Assembly (NCBI RefSeq): GCF_046546175.1
Contig: NZ_JBKGYF010000026.1
Coordinates: 1-18,984, forward strand
Reading direction: 5' to 3'
From: Methanohalobium sp046546175
Lineage (GTDB): Archaea; Halobacteriota; Methanosarcinia; Methanosarcinales; Methanosarcinaceae
DNA: 18,984 nt
The translations under genes were made by a program, and so were the position numbers. The notes under the pieces are model-generated. The model was given only the letters and a program-made list of their open reading frames with translations, searched no databases and had not been told where the DNA came from. Shown in pieces: positions 1-6,262 of this stretch (positions are counted from its first letter, which is position 1; every line of letters starts with the position of its first letter).

Positions 1-159
1 TTCTGATACGTTACCTGGTTTCTGACTTGTTTCATTTGTTTCATTTGTTTCATTTATCTCTGAGTCAACCTCGTGAGCAGTTGCGAAAAGCAATGCACCA
101 CTAAAAACAACTATAATCAGCAGTATACCGATACCTTTGTATATGGATAAATCTGGCAA
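1..159 (-). CDS. N-terminal part of an exported/membrane-anchored protein, cut by the window edge
   Basis: Only the first 53 codons are in the window. The reading frame is open from a TTG at 159 and is preceded by a strong ribosome binding site (AGAGGAGG, about 6 bases upstream), which decides the start; there is no ATG. Residues 10-28 form one hydrophobic segment after a short N-terminus with Lys8, consistent with a signal peptide or membrane anchor. A polar stretch follows with three consecutive Asn-Glu-Thr triplets (residues 36-44) and a further Asn-Val-Ser at 50-52, all N-glycosylation sequons, so the rest is probably outside the cell. The gene diverges from the flavoprotein gene at 320. 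Family and function cannot be told from this fragment. Confidence 0.72.
   Translation of the reverse strand, partial: MPDLSIYKGIGILLIIVVFSGALLFATAHEVDSEINETNETNETSQKPGNVSE
29..55 (-). repeat. Three perfect 9-base tandem repeats encoding Asn-Glu-Thr triplets
   Basis: The unit GTTTCATTT (plus strand) occurs three times without mismatch. It lies inside the partial minus-strand gene and encodes NET-NET-NET just after the hydrophobic segment. Identical codons in every unit suggest recent slippage expansion. Confidence 0.85.
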
Positions 160-223
160 ATATAATCCTCCTCTATCTTATTGAGGAACAATTTCGCAGG
201 AGACTTGATAAAATTATTCTTTT

Positions 224-243
224 TGTTAGGTAATCGCCTAACA
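224..243. promoter_or_regulatory. Inverted repeat between divergent genes, candidate operator
   Basis: TGTTAGG and CCTAACA form perfect 7-base arms around a 6-base spacer. The site lies between the divergent starts at 159 and 320, just upstream of the likely TATA box for the flavoprotein gene, so a dimeric regulator could act on either promoter. Placement and symmetry are seen; an operator role is inferred. Confidence 0.4.
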
Positions 244-256
244 TCGTCTGAGGTCT

Positions 257-270
257 TAAATTTATTTAAA
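257..270 (+). promoter_or_regulatory. Candidate TATA box for the flavoprotein-rtcA pair
   Basis: An AT-rich element (AAATTTATTTAAA) lies about 55 bases before the ATG at 320. Archaeal transcription normally starts about 25 bases after such a box, predicting a start near 290 and a leader of about 30 bases. Confidence 0.4.
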
Positions 271-319
271 CAACCATGCAAGCAATACGCTTAATAAACA
301 ACCTTGATTATTAACCAGT

Positions 320-1723
320 ATGGTGGGGAAAACTGCAGAGAATGATACCAGAAAACAAAAATTAGTTATCATAGGAGGGGGCGCTGTTGGGATGGCTGTT
401 GCGACCCATGTTAAGCGCCATGGAAACTACAACATCAAAGTGTTATCAAAGGATTCACATACTGCCTACAGTCAGTGCGGAATGCCTTTTGTACTTGCCG
501 GTGATATTGAAAATTTCAATAAACTCATAGTCAAAAACCTCCAGTTTTTCAAAGATATGGGTATAGATGTCCAGCTCAACGCGCAGGTGGATTCCGTAGA
601 CCTTAAAAATAAAACAGTTCATACCGGAAATGAAATATTGAGATACGATAAGCTTGTTATTGCTACAGGAAGTACACCGTTTATACCTGAAACCCTGCAA
701 CCGTTTACCACATATAACAATGTGTTCACACTTAGAACATTATCGGATGGAATGAAAATTCAGGAAAAATTAAAAACCGCAAAAAATCTGGTGGTTGTTG
801 GTGCTGGTGGTGTAGGGGTAGAAGTCGCAGTAGCTGGTATGAAACAGGGGATCAACACAACCCTTATCAACAGAAGCAGCACCATTTTATCCCATAATCT
901 TGATTCCGATATGGGAGAAGTTGTTCAGAATTACCTTGATTCAAAGGGTATCAATCTATTAACAGGCTACACACTGGTATCCATGAACGGTTCAAACAGT
1001 GCAGAATCAGTTACTATCAAAACAACTGTTACTGGAGAGGATATGGATATACCTGCTGAGGCTGTTATTATATCTACGGGTGTAAATCCTGAAATTTCAC
1101 TTGCAAAAAACGCAGGTACCTCTGTAGGTGATAGTGGAGGTATCTTAGTTAATAACCAGCTACAGGTGAAACATAAAGATAGTTATCTTAGCGATGTATT
1201 TGCAGGCGGTGAATGTGCACAGGTTTATGACTTTGTTACTGGAAATCCCTTTATCAGCCAGCTTGCAAGTACTGCGAGAAGAATGGCATCTGTAATTGCC
1301 GACAATCTTCTGGGTATACCGACAACTTTTGGTCCAATTACAAATCCGTGGGTTGGTGTAATTAAAGATTATCAGGTAGGTAATGTGGGGCTGACAGAAA
1401 ACACCGCACATAAGAATAATATAAAGATTACAACCGGTTCATCAACAGGAACTACAAGGGCAGGATATTATCCCGGTGGATGTAGCATTTACATCAAACT
1501 ATTGTTCAATAAAGGATATCTTGTAGGAGCACAGGTCATCGGTGGAGAAGGTGTGAAAGAAAGAATCGATGGATTATCCTTTGCAATAAGGAAAAAAGCT
1601 ACCATTTCTGACATGTTGAGAATGGAGACATGCTACACTCCACCAGTGTCTGAACTGGTAGACCCTATGATATATGCAATAAAAGATGCATATAAAAATA
1701 TGGATGAGCAGGAACATGATTAA
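320..1723 (+). CDS. FAD-dependent pyridine nucleotide-disulfide oxidoreductase (CoA-disulfide reductase/NADH oxidase family)
   Basis: Two-dinucleotide-fold flavoprotein of 467 residues. The FAD-binding GGGAVG is at residues 19-24, the NAD(P)H-binding GAGGVG at 161-166, and the second FAD contact FAGGEC near 294-299, with Glu where Asp is usual. Cys53 in SQCGMPF sits where CoA-disulfide reductases, NADH oxidases and peroxidases carry their single redox cysteine, so the likely reaction is NAD(P)H-driven reduction of a low-molecular-weight disulfide, persulfide or oxygen. In a methanogen, CoA disulfide, CoM-related disulfides or oxygen detoxification are plausible substrates; sequence alone does not choose. 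Residues from about 340 form the usual C-terminal dimerisation domain. It overlaps rtcA by 8 bases, so the two are probably cotranscribed. No strong ribosome binding site precedes the ATG. Confidence 0.88.
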   Translation: MVGKTAENDTRKQKLVIIGGGAVGMAVATHVKRHGNYNIKVLSKDSHTAYSQCGMPFVLAGDIENFNKLIVKNLQFFKDMGIDVQLNAQVDSVDLKNKTVHTGNEILRYDKLVIATGSTPFIPETLQPFTTYNNVFTLRTLSDGMKIQEKLKTAKNLVVVGAGGVGVEVAVAGMKQGINTTLINRSSTILSHNLDSDMGEVVQNYLDSKGINLLTGYTLVSMNGSNSAESVTIKTTVTGEDMDIPAEAVIISTGVNPEISLAKNAGTSVGDSGGILVNNQLQVKHKDSYLSDVFAGGECAQVYDFVTGNPFISQLASTARRMASVIADNLLGIPTTFGPITNPWVGVIKDYQVGNVGLTENTAHKNNIKITTGSSTGTTRAGYYPGGCSIYIKLLFNKGYLVGAQVIGGEGVKERIDGLSFAIRKKATISDMLRMETCYTPPVSELVDPMIYAIKDAYKNMDEQEHD

Positions 1724-2720
1724 AATCGATGGATCATATGGTGAAGGTGGCGGTCAGATTGTCAGAACTGCTGTTGCTCTATCTGCTGCAACCGGTAAAA
1801 ACATAAAAATTCACAGCATACGCAAAAACCGTCCAAATCCGGGACTCAAACATCAGCATGTAAAGACCCTTGAAACTGCTACCCGTGTATGTAATGCTGA
1901 AGTTACAGGAGTATCTTTAAATTCATCGAGTGTTGAATTCTTTCCAGGGGATATAAAAGGGAGTTGTTTCCGTGTCGATATCGGAACTGCCGGAAGTATC
2001 ACACTGCTTTTGCAGTGTATCATGCCCCTAGTAACCCAGACTGCTGAAGATATACAGCTTGAAATTACAGGTGGTACAGATGTTGCCTGGTCTCCAACCA
2101 TTGATTATCTTAAATATGTAACTGTTCCTGCCCTGTCAAAAATGAGGTTTTCGTGTGATATCAATACCATCAGACGCGGATATTATCCGGTGGGTATGGG
2201 GGTTGTACATGCAAACCTGAAACCAAGCAAACTTCACAAATTTGATTTTACAAGCTACAGACCCTCAATTTCTAAGATTTCCGGGATGTCCCACTGCTCA
2301 AATCTGCCTGAACACATTGCTCAGAGACAAAAAAAATCAGCATCCCAACATCTCAACACTCGAAATTTTGATTCTGACATTCTTACCGAAGTCCTAAATA
2401 ATCCATCTACCGGTACAGGTATTACCCTTTGGAGAGGATTTTTTGGTAGTAGTGAACTGGGAAAAAGGGGTTTACCGGCTGAAAAAATTGGTAAAAAAGC
2501 TGCAGAAAACTTAACCATGGAATTAGAATCTGAAGCTACAGTGGATATACACCTGGCTGACCAGTTGATACCCTATATGGGACTTTTCCCTGGATGCTCT
2601 TATACTGTCAGAGAACTCACTAAGCACACGAAAACAAATATCTGGGTAACAGAACAGTTTCTTGATGTAAATTTTAAAATAATAAAGGAAAACAATCTGT
2701 TTTGGGTGTCTTCCTGTTAA
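1716..2720 (+). CDS. rtcA: RNA 3'-terminal phosphate cyclase
   Basis: RtcA converts an RNA 3'-phosphate to a 2',3'-cyclic phosphate using ATP through an enzyme-AMP intermediate. The 334-residue protein matches the usual length of about 340. Diagnostic features are the N-terminal GSYGEGGGQIVRTA (residues 6-19), a family signature RGYYPVGMG (154-162, with GMG where a glycine run is common), and HTKTN near the C-terminus, whose His304 fits the AMP-accepting histidine of studied members. The ATG at 1716 is chosen because the family starts close to this point and it overlaps the flavoprotein stop by 8 bases; an in-frame ATG at 1686 would add ten non-family residues. The gene faces kptA with four bases between the stop codons, putting two RNA-end enzymes tail to tail. 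Confidence 0.93.
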   Translation: MIKIDGSYGEGGGQIVRTAVALSAATGKNIKIHSIRKNRPNPGLKHQHVKTLETATRVCNAEVTGVSLNSSSVEFFPGDIKGSCFRVDIGTAGSITLLLQCIMPLVTQTAEDIQLEITGGTDVAWSPTIDYLKYVTVPALSKMRFSCDINTIRRGYYPVGMGVVHANLKPSKLHKFDFTSYRPSISKISGMSHCSNLPEHIAQRQKKSASQHLNTRNFDSDILTEVLNNPSTGTGITLWRGFFGSSELGKRGLPAEKIGKKAAENLTMELESEATVDIHLADQLIPYMGLFPGCSYTVRELTKHTKTNIWVTEQFLDVNFKIIKENNLFWVSSC

Positions 2721-2724
2721 ATGC

Positions 2725-3360
2725 TTAATTATATTCATCCGAACTTGCAACAGTTAAATAATCCGATGGTACCTCTTCTGTCAGAACAATTTCATCTGTT
2801 GCAGACATAAACGATATCCCTTTATCCCGTGCAGCTTCTGCATCTATCCTAATTATAACTGGATTTTCTGTATGGATCTGTGCAGCGCTCCTTGCTTTAT
2901 TAAAGGATGTACTGAGATGGACATACTGCTGATGGATTGGTTTAATGCCTTTTTCAAGAACCATGTCTGCTTCTTCCTGACTTATACCATAGTACAGATA
3001 TGGAAGTTCGCATCCGGAATGGTCCAGGTCAACATCTACAGAATGTCCATAACATGCTCTTATGTATCCGTTATCAATTTCATATCTGTTTTTGACATCA
3101 GATTCAACAAGAGATATTAGTGATTCTTTAGTAACCCATTTATATCTTCGTTTTAAAGTATTACAGAAATGCTCTAGGTCTACCCATCCTCTGCCATCCA
3201 TTTCAAGACCTGCAGCCTTTGGAAAATGTCTAAGAGATCCTGAAACGAATTTTCCCAAACGTTCTTCAGAGCGGTCGTCCATCACATACCTACCTCTTGT
3301 TTCGCACTCTGGACAGACTTCACCTCTGAAGTATCCATGTTCGTTACATTTGCGAATCAT
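2725..3360 (-). CDS. kptA: RNA/tRNA 2'-phosphotransferase (KptA/Tpt1)
   Basis: KptA/Tpt1 moves an internal RNA 2'-phosphate to NAD+, giving ADP-ribose cyclic phosphate. The 211-residue protein has the family's LRHFP element (Arg44-His45), the IRACYGHS motif (Arg101, His106; usually IRxxxGHS) and VHLST (His148). Before the core is a small cysteine module (Cys5, His8, CPEC with Cys16 and Cys19) that looks like a zinc knuckle, which I recall from other methanogen KptAs. The usual fourth catalytic Arg, expected near residue 162, is not obvious (QIH is found). I place the start at the ATG at 3360: an upstream in-frame ATG at 3384 lies only about 12 bases from the TATA box at 3391-3400, too close to be transcribed, while 3360 has AGGT just before it. 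Archaea lack the fungal splicing pathway that makes 2'-phosphates, so the natural substrate is uncertain. Confidence 0.9.
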   Translation of the reverse strand: MIRKCNEHGYFRGEVCPECETRGRYVMDDRSEERLGKFVSGSLRHFPKAAGLEMDGRGWVDLEHFCNTLKRRYKWVTKESLISLVESDVKNRYEIDNGYIRACYGHSVDVDLDHSGCELPYLYYGISQEEADMVLEKGIKPIHQQYVHLSTSFNKARSAAQIHTENPVIIRIDAEAARDKGISFMSATDEIVLTEEVPSDYLTVASSDEYN

Positions 3361-3390
3361 AGTACCTGATGAAAACAATATCATTTATTG

Positions 3391-3400
3391 TTAATATATC
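3391..3400 (-). promoter_or_regulatory. TATA box for kptA
   Basis: Read on the minus strand this is GATATATTAA. Its centre lies about 26 bases before position 3370, predicting a leader of about 10 bases ahead of the ATG at 3360. Confidence 0.5.
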
Positions 3401-3411
3401 TTGCCAAAAAG

Positions 3412-3444
3412 AAAAATATAGGACGATTTTGTCCCTATATTTTA
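3412..3444. promoter_or_regulatory. Long imperfect inverted repeat between kptA and RPA
   Basis: The left arm AAAATATAGGAC and the right arm GTCCCTATATTTT are reverse complements except for one extra G, with a 6-base spacer. The element lies directly upstream of the kptA TATA box and about 120 bases before the RPA start. It could be an operator for kptA or contain a second, bidirectional TATA element. Confidence 0.45.
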
Positions 3445-3514
3445 TTTTTATCAAGACGAAAACTACTTTAAACTGTTCCATTTTTGTATTGGGACTATTG
3501 TATACTATTCAATA

Positions 3515-3525
3515 ACATATTAAAT
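3515..3525 (+). promoter_or_regulatory. Candidate TATA box for the RPA gene
   Basis: ACATATTAAAT is centred about 26 bases before position 3546, giving a leader of about 20 bases ahead of the ATG at 3567. A potential TTG start at 3525 falls at the end of this box and is therefore unlikely. Confidence 0.45.
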
Positions 3526-3566
3526 TGATAGTTACTTTTAATAATCAATCCGTCACTGGTGTTACC

Positions 3567-4703
3567 ATGAATGAAACTGAAGAAATCGATAGTATTTATG
3601 ATAAACTTGAAAATACCATAAGCAGAGAAGATTTTCTATCCAAAGTCGATGAAAAAGTGGAACAAATGAGTGGCCTTTGTGATAAAAAAACAGCAGCTTT
3701 GCTTGTTGCCAATGATATGGGTGTTAGTGATACAGGAAATGATGTAGTTAAAATATCAGATATAAAACCGAACAACAATGTTCATTTTATTGCCAAAGTA
3801 GTATCTGTTTTTAATACCAAGAATTTTAACCGAAATGACGGCACCGAGGGAAAAGTCGGAAATCTAGTAGTCGCAGACGAAACCGGGTCCATCAGGCTAA
3901 CACTGTGGGATGATAAAGCCGGTTTAATTGAATCTGAATATCTCGAGGTTGACCAGAACCTACAGATTAGCGGATACGCAAAAGAAGGGTACAGAGGTCT
4001 GGAAGTACATATTGGTCAATATGGTACAATCAATGAGTCAGATGAGCATGTAGACACATCAGCCAATTCCCTGAAAATTAAAAACATTGAAGACGGAACC
4101 GGAGATATCAATTTGCTGGGTAAAATATTGAATATCTGGGATGTAAAAACTTTTAAGAGAAAAGACGGTTCCCAAGGACGTGTCAGCAACCTGCAGATTG
4201 GAGATGACACCGGAAAAATCAAAGTCACACTATGGGACGATAAAGCAGACCTTGTGAAAGGAATTGATTATGACGACACTGTAGAAATAATCAATGGGTT
4301 TGCACGTACAAACAATTATAATCAGGAAGTAGAAATCCAGATTGGAAACCACGGATTACTAAAAAAGACAAATACTCCAGTAGATTATAAAGAAGTTTTC
4401 ACTTCCATCGACGATATTGACGCATCTTCTAAAAAACCCTACTCAGTTGAAGGTGCTGTTTCAGGTATTGGTGATATAAAGGAATTCACAAAAAAAGACG
4501 GTTCAATTAATACAGTTGCAAATATTTATTTATCAGATGATACCGGTCGAATAAGGATAGCTTTCTGGGGAAAAAAAGCCAATTTAATAGACCAGATGGA
4601 TATTGATACAAAAATACAGATTATAGATGCGTATTCGAAAACTGGTTTCCAGGATGACGTTGAATTAAGTGTAGGAAACAGAAGCAGGGTTATTATCTTA
4701 TAA
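3567..4703 (+). CDS. Replication protein A-like single-stranded DNA-binding protein with three OB folds
   Basis: Archaeal RPA coats single-stranded DNA in replication, repair and recombination. The 378-residue protein has a helical N-terminal segment (about residues 1-55) typical of euryarchaeal RPA and then three homologous OB folds, at roughly 60-158, 169-271 and 276-378. Each repeats the same core: FxxKDG or FNRNDG, then a strand ending in DDTG or DETG, then the strand TLWDDKA (AFWGKKA in the third). No C-terminal CxxC zinc finger is present, unlike the two-OB-plus-zinc RPA paralogues of Methanosarcina; it most resembles the all-OB RPA1 type, which has four OB folds in M. acetivorans. The start is the ATG at 3567, preceded by GGTG; a TTG at 3525 lies in the likely TATA box. 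Monocistronic, convergent with the coiled-coil gene (6 bases apart). Confidence 0.9.
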   Translation: MNETEEIDSIYDKLENTISREDFLSKVDEKVEQMSGLCDKKTAALLVANDMGVSDTGNDVVKISDIKPNNNVHFIAKVVSVFNTKNFNRNDGTEGKVGNLVVADETGSIRLTLWDDKAGLIESEYLEVDQNLQISGYAKEGYRGLEVHIGQYGTINESDEHVDTSANSLKIKNIEDGTGDINLLGKILNIWDVKTFKRKDGSQGRVSNLQIGDDTGKIKVTLWDDKADLVKGIDYDDTVEIINGFARTNNYNQEVEIQIGNHGLLKKTNTPVDYKEVFTSIDDIDASSKKPYSVEGAVSGIGDIKEFTKKDGSINTVANIYLSDDTGRIRIAFWGKKANLIDQMDIDTKIQIIDAYSKTGFQDDVELSVGNRSRVIIL

Positions 4704-4709
4704 CCCTCT

Positions 4710-5165
4710 TCAATCCGTAAATTTCGATTTCAAACGTTTTATTAACCCAGGTTTATTGCCTCTTGGTCTCAGGTGGTCTGTAAGCCGAAGTTTTTCATCT
4801 TGTTTCTGTTCCATTGTATTTATTTTATAAAACATTGAACTTATTTGATTTTCCTTGTTTTTAAGCTGGTTGTCCTTTTCTGCCAGCTGGTTATCCTTGT
4901 TTTGCAGTTGTAAATCTTTGTTACCAAGCAATTTGTAAAGCCTTTCTTTGTCCTTTTTTAGCTCTTGGATTCGTTCTTCATATAATGAGACATCTACATT
5001 ATTATTTGTGTCCTCAGATTGTGAAGTTTGTAGATCTTTGATTTCTGGGCCATAAAAAAACTGTCTTAACGCCTCGGTAACACAGTAGGTTTGACTGTAC
5101 TCTGATTTTTCAATTAAGTCTTTATATTCTTTGGGAATACTTGTATTAATTTTAACCTTTGACAT
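4710..5165 (-). CDS. Small ribbon-helix-helix-like protein with coiled-coil tail
   Basis: No named family is recognised. The 151-residue protein starts SKVKINTSIP and continues with two short predicted helices to about residue 38 (VTEALRQFF), which resembles a CopG/Arc-type ribbon-helix-helix DNA-binding fold. Residues 59-125 are a highly charged coiled coil with four 7-residue units (KDLQLQN, KDNQLAE, KDNQLKN and KENQISS). The C-terminus is basic (RPRGNKPG, IKRLKSK). The start is the ATG at 5165: a TATA box at 5188-5195 is centred about 27 bases upstream, so the transcript would be nearly leaderless, and the longer open frame upstream to 5669 has aromatic-rich, non-protein-like composition. 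A DNA-binding oligomer, perhaps a regulator, is the best guess. Confidence 0.72.
   Translation of the reverse strand: MSKVKINTSIPKEYKDLIEKSEYSQTYCVTEALRQFFYGPEIKDLQTSQSEDTNNNVDVSLYEERIQELKKDKERLYKLLGNKDLQLQNKDNQLAEKDNQLKNKENQISSMFYKINTMEQKQDEKLRLTDHLRPRGNKPGLIKRLKSKFTD
4845..4928 (-). repeat. Four 21-base units encoding coiled-coil heptads
   Basis: Units at 4845-4865, 4866-4886, 4887-4907 and 4908-4928 are related. The middle two are most alike: both begin CTGGTT, share TCCTT, and end CAG. They encode the NKDxQLx heptads of the coiled-coil protein and show that the coil grew by in-frame duplication of 21 bases. Confidence 0.65.
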
Positions 5166-5187
5166 ACAGTTAAAATATTGTACACAT

Positions 5188-5195
5188 ATTATAAA
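5188..5195 (-). promoter_or_regulatory. TATA box for the coiled-coil gene
   Basis: Read on the minus strand this gives TTTATAAT within a longer AT-rich run. It is centred about 27 bases before the ATG at 5165, predicting a leaderless or almost leaderless mRNA. A TTTGACCA box lies immediately upstream at 5207-5214. Confidence 0.5.
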
Positions 5196-5314
5196 AAAAT
5201 AATAGTTTTGACCACATAGAAAAAATGTACGATGTGATGCCAGGAGAACATATAAAGATATGATTGGATAATATTTGATTCTGATATACATTATGTACCA
5301 GTTACAAACACAAA

Positions 5315-5352
5315 AATATATCAAACACTTATAAAGTATATCTTGATATATT
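5315..5352. repeat. Inverted repeat with 10-base perfect arms
   Basis: AATATATCAA (5315-5324) and TTGATATATT (5343-5352) are exact reverse complements separated by 18 bases that include a TATA-like TTATAAAGTA. It may be an operator for the gene at 5507 or a hairpin in a long leader. Confidence 0.5.
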
Positions 5353-5506
5353 AGCCCATAAAACACACAAACTGCTAATATGGTCGCAAATGGTTTGATA
5401 CAAATTTGACCAAAAGTTTCCAGTTGATGACGGGAGGGGTAATGGAGAAAACGTGATTCAAAAAAATGGCTATTTACAAAAACCAGTTGATAGCGTGTGA
5501 AAAACG

Positions 5507-6046
5507 ATGACAAAAAATAATTATCTCTATTGTCAAAAAACAGACTTAGAATGTATTCATCCACGTGGTGATTGTACACATTGTCCTGTGAACAATGCAG
5601 ATGAATTAAACAGAAAGACCATTGAAAATGAAGAGTATAACGAAAAAGAACTGGAATCAGGAAACTCAAAACTGGAAAAAGAGGGCTACATTACAACCAG
5701 AAAGGAAGATGGATGTCTGAAAATCGCTTCGATAACAGAAAAAGGGAAAAATAAACTGCCAAATGACCTATTGGAAGAGTTGAGTACTGATTTGAATATT
5801 GATGAGATGTTATGTACACAGGCAGAAATACTCAGAAACAGTCCTGTCTTCTGGAAACGCATCCTGGAGCTTCTTAAATTCGGAGTGCTTAAAAAAGAAA
5901 CAGTTGAAAATGTAAACGTACTGGCACTTATAGGATTCATTGGGATTTTTGATAGTTTAGAAACAACACTTACAGAGAATGAAAAGGCATTACTGGACTG
6001 GCAAATCGATGGATTTATAGATATGTGTATGAATTTTACACAATAA
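5507..6046 (+). CDS. Unrecognised protein with N-terminal Cys cluster and winged-helix-like segment
   Basis: I do not recognise this 179-residue protein. The N-terminus has four cysteines (Cys9, Cys16, Cys23 and Cys26; the last pair as CTHC), with His18 and His25 nearby, which could bind zinc or an iron-sulfur cluster. Residues 54-84 (KLEKEGYITT, then a polar turn, then ASITEKGKNKL) have the helix-hairpin form of a winged-helix wing as in MarR/PadR-like regulators. The C-terminal half is a helical domain with a hydrophobic stretch at 136-149. A metal- or redox-sensing regulator is a reasonable guess, not a conclusion. The ATG at 5507 has no clear ribosome binding site. A TATA-like CTATTTACA at about 5470 would give a leader of about 10 bases. 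T-runs follow the stop codon. Confidence 0.72.
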   Translation: MTKNNYLYCQKTDLECIHPRGDCTHCPVNNADELNRKTIENEEYNEKELESGNSKLEKEGYITTRKEDGCLKIASITEKGKNKLPNDLLEELSTDLNIDEMLCTQAEILRNSPVFWKRILELLKFGVLKKETVENVNVLALIGFIGIFDSLETTLTENEKALLDWQIDGFIDMCMNFTQ

Positions 6047-6118
6047 TTTTTTTGAATTTGCCCATTTATAATTTTTTCGATTCATCCATTGCTACTTGTA
6101 CATTGTAGGAGTTTTTTT
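6047..6118 (+). terminator. Multiple T-tract terminator region
   Basis: Three T-runs (7 at 6047-6053, 6 at 6072-6077, 7 at 6112-6118) follow the stop codon at 6046. The last is preceded by a weak CTAC/GTAG stem (6092-6095 and 6105-6108). Archaeal RNA polymerase terminates at U-tracts, so this probably separates the gene at 5507 from the CBS cluster. Confidence 0.5.
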
Positions 6119-6189
6119 ATTCTGGCTTAAAAAAAACAGTAAAATAATAGTGCAACCCTTATGGATTACAAACATCTATAAATACCATC

Positions 6190-6199
6190 GTATAAATAT
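6190..6199 (+). promoter_or_regulatory. TATA box for the CBS-domain cluster
   Basis: GTATAAATAT, preceded by a purine/C-containing BRE-like stretch, predicts a transcript start near 6221 and a leader of about 42 bases before the ATG at 6263. It is the clearest TATA box ahead of the seven same-strand genes to 12821. Confidence 0.55.
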
Positions 6200-6262
6200 T
6201 CTCTATTGGTGGGAATGAAATGTGGGCTGATACTAAACAATTCAATAAATGAAGTGATACCT

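Larger units (their letters stand above)
5166..5506. other. 341-base intergenic region between divergent genes, repeat-rich
   Basis: No convincing gene was found here. The region holds the promoter of the leftward coiled-coil gene and that of the rightward gene at 5507. It contains TTTGACCA at 5207-5214 and again at 5405-5412. The second copy pairs imperfectly with TGGTCGCAAAT at 5381-5391. A 10-base inverted repeat spans 5315-5352, and CCAGTTGAT is directly repeated at 5420-5428 and 5483-5491, followed by similar AAAACG-containing sequence. The only long open frame crossing it (minus strand) is rich in Tyr, Cys and Phe and looks non-coding. Confidence 0.5.

Noticed and set aside
3361..3384. 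ATG at 3384 as the kptA start
   Set aside because: Only about 12 bases separate it from the TATA box; the family-like sequence starts at 3360.
2872..3394. Plus-strand open frames opposite kptA
   Set aside because: The minus strand encodes a clear KptA; the plus frames have no motif and unusual composition.
3525..3566. TTG start giving 14 more residues for RPA
   Set aside because: It lies in the likely TATA box and lacks a ribosome binding site; the ATG at 3567 follows GGTG and fits the family N-terminus.
4866..4907. Possible CRISPR-like repeat
   Set aside because: The 21-base units are contiguous without spacers and in frame with coiled-coil heptads, so they are coding repeats.
5166..5669. 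Upstream extension of the minus-strand coiled-coil gene to a start at 5669
   Set aside because: The extra 168 residues are rich in Tyr, Cys, Phe and His with no domain, overlap the gene at 5507, and run through the TATA box at 5188-5195.
6206..6262. Longer N-terminus for the first CBS protein (TTG 6206 or ATG 6215)
   Set aside because: Predicted transcription starts near 6221, and AAGTGAT precedes the ATG at 6263.
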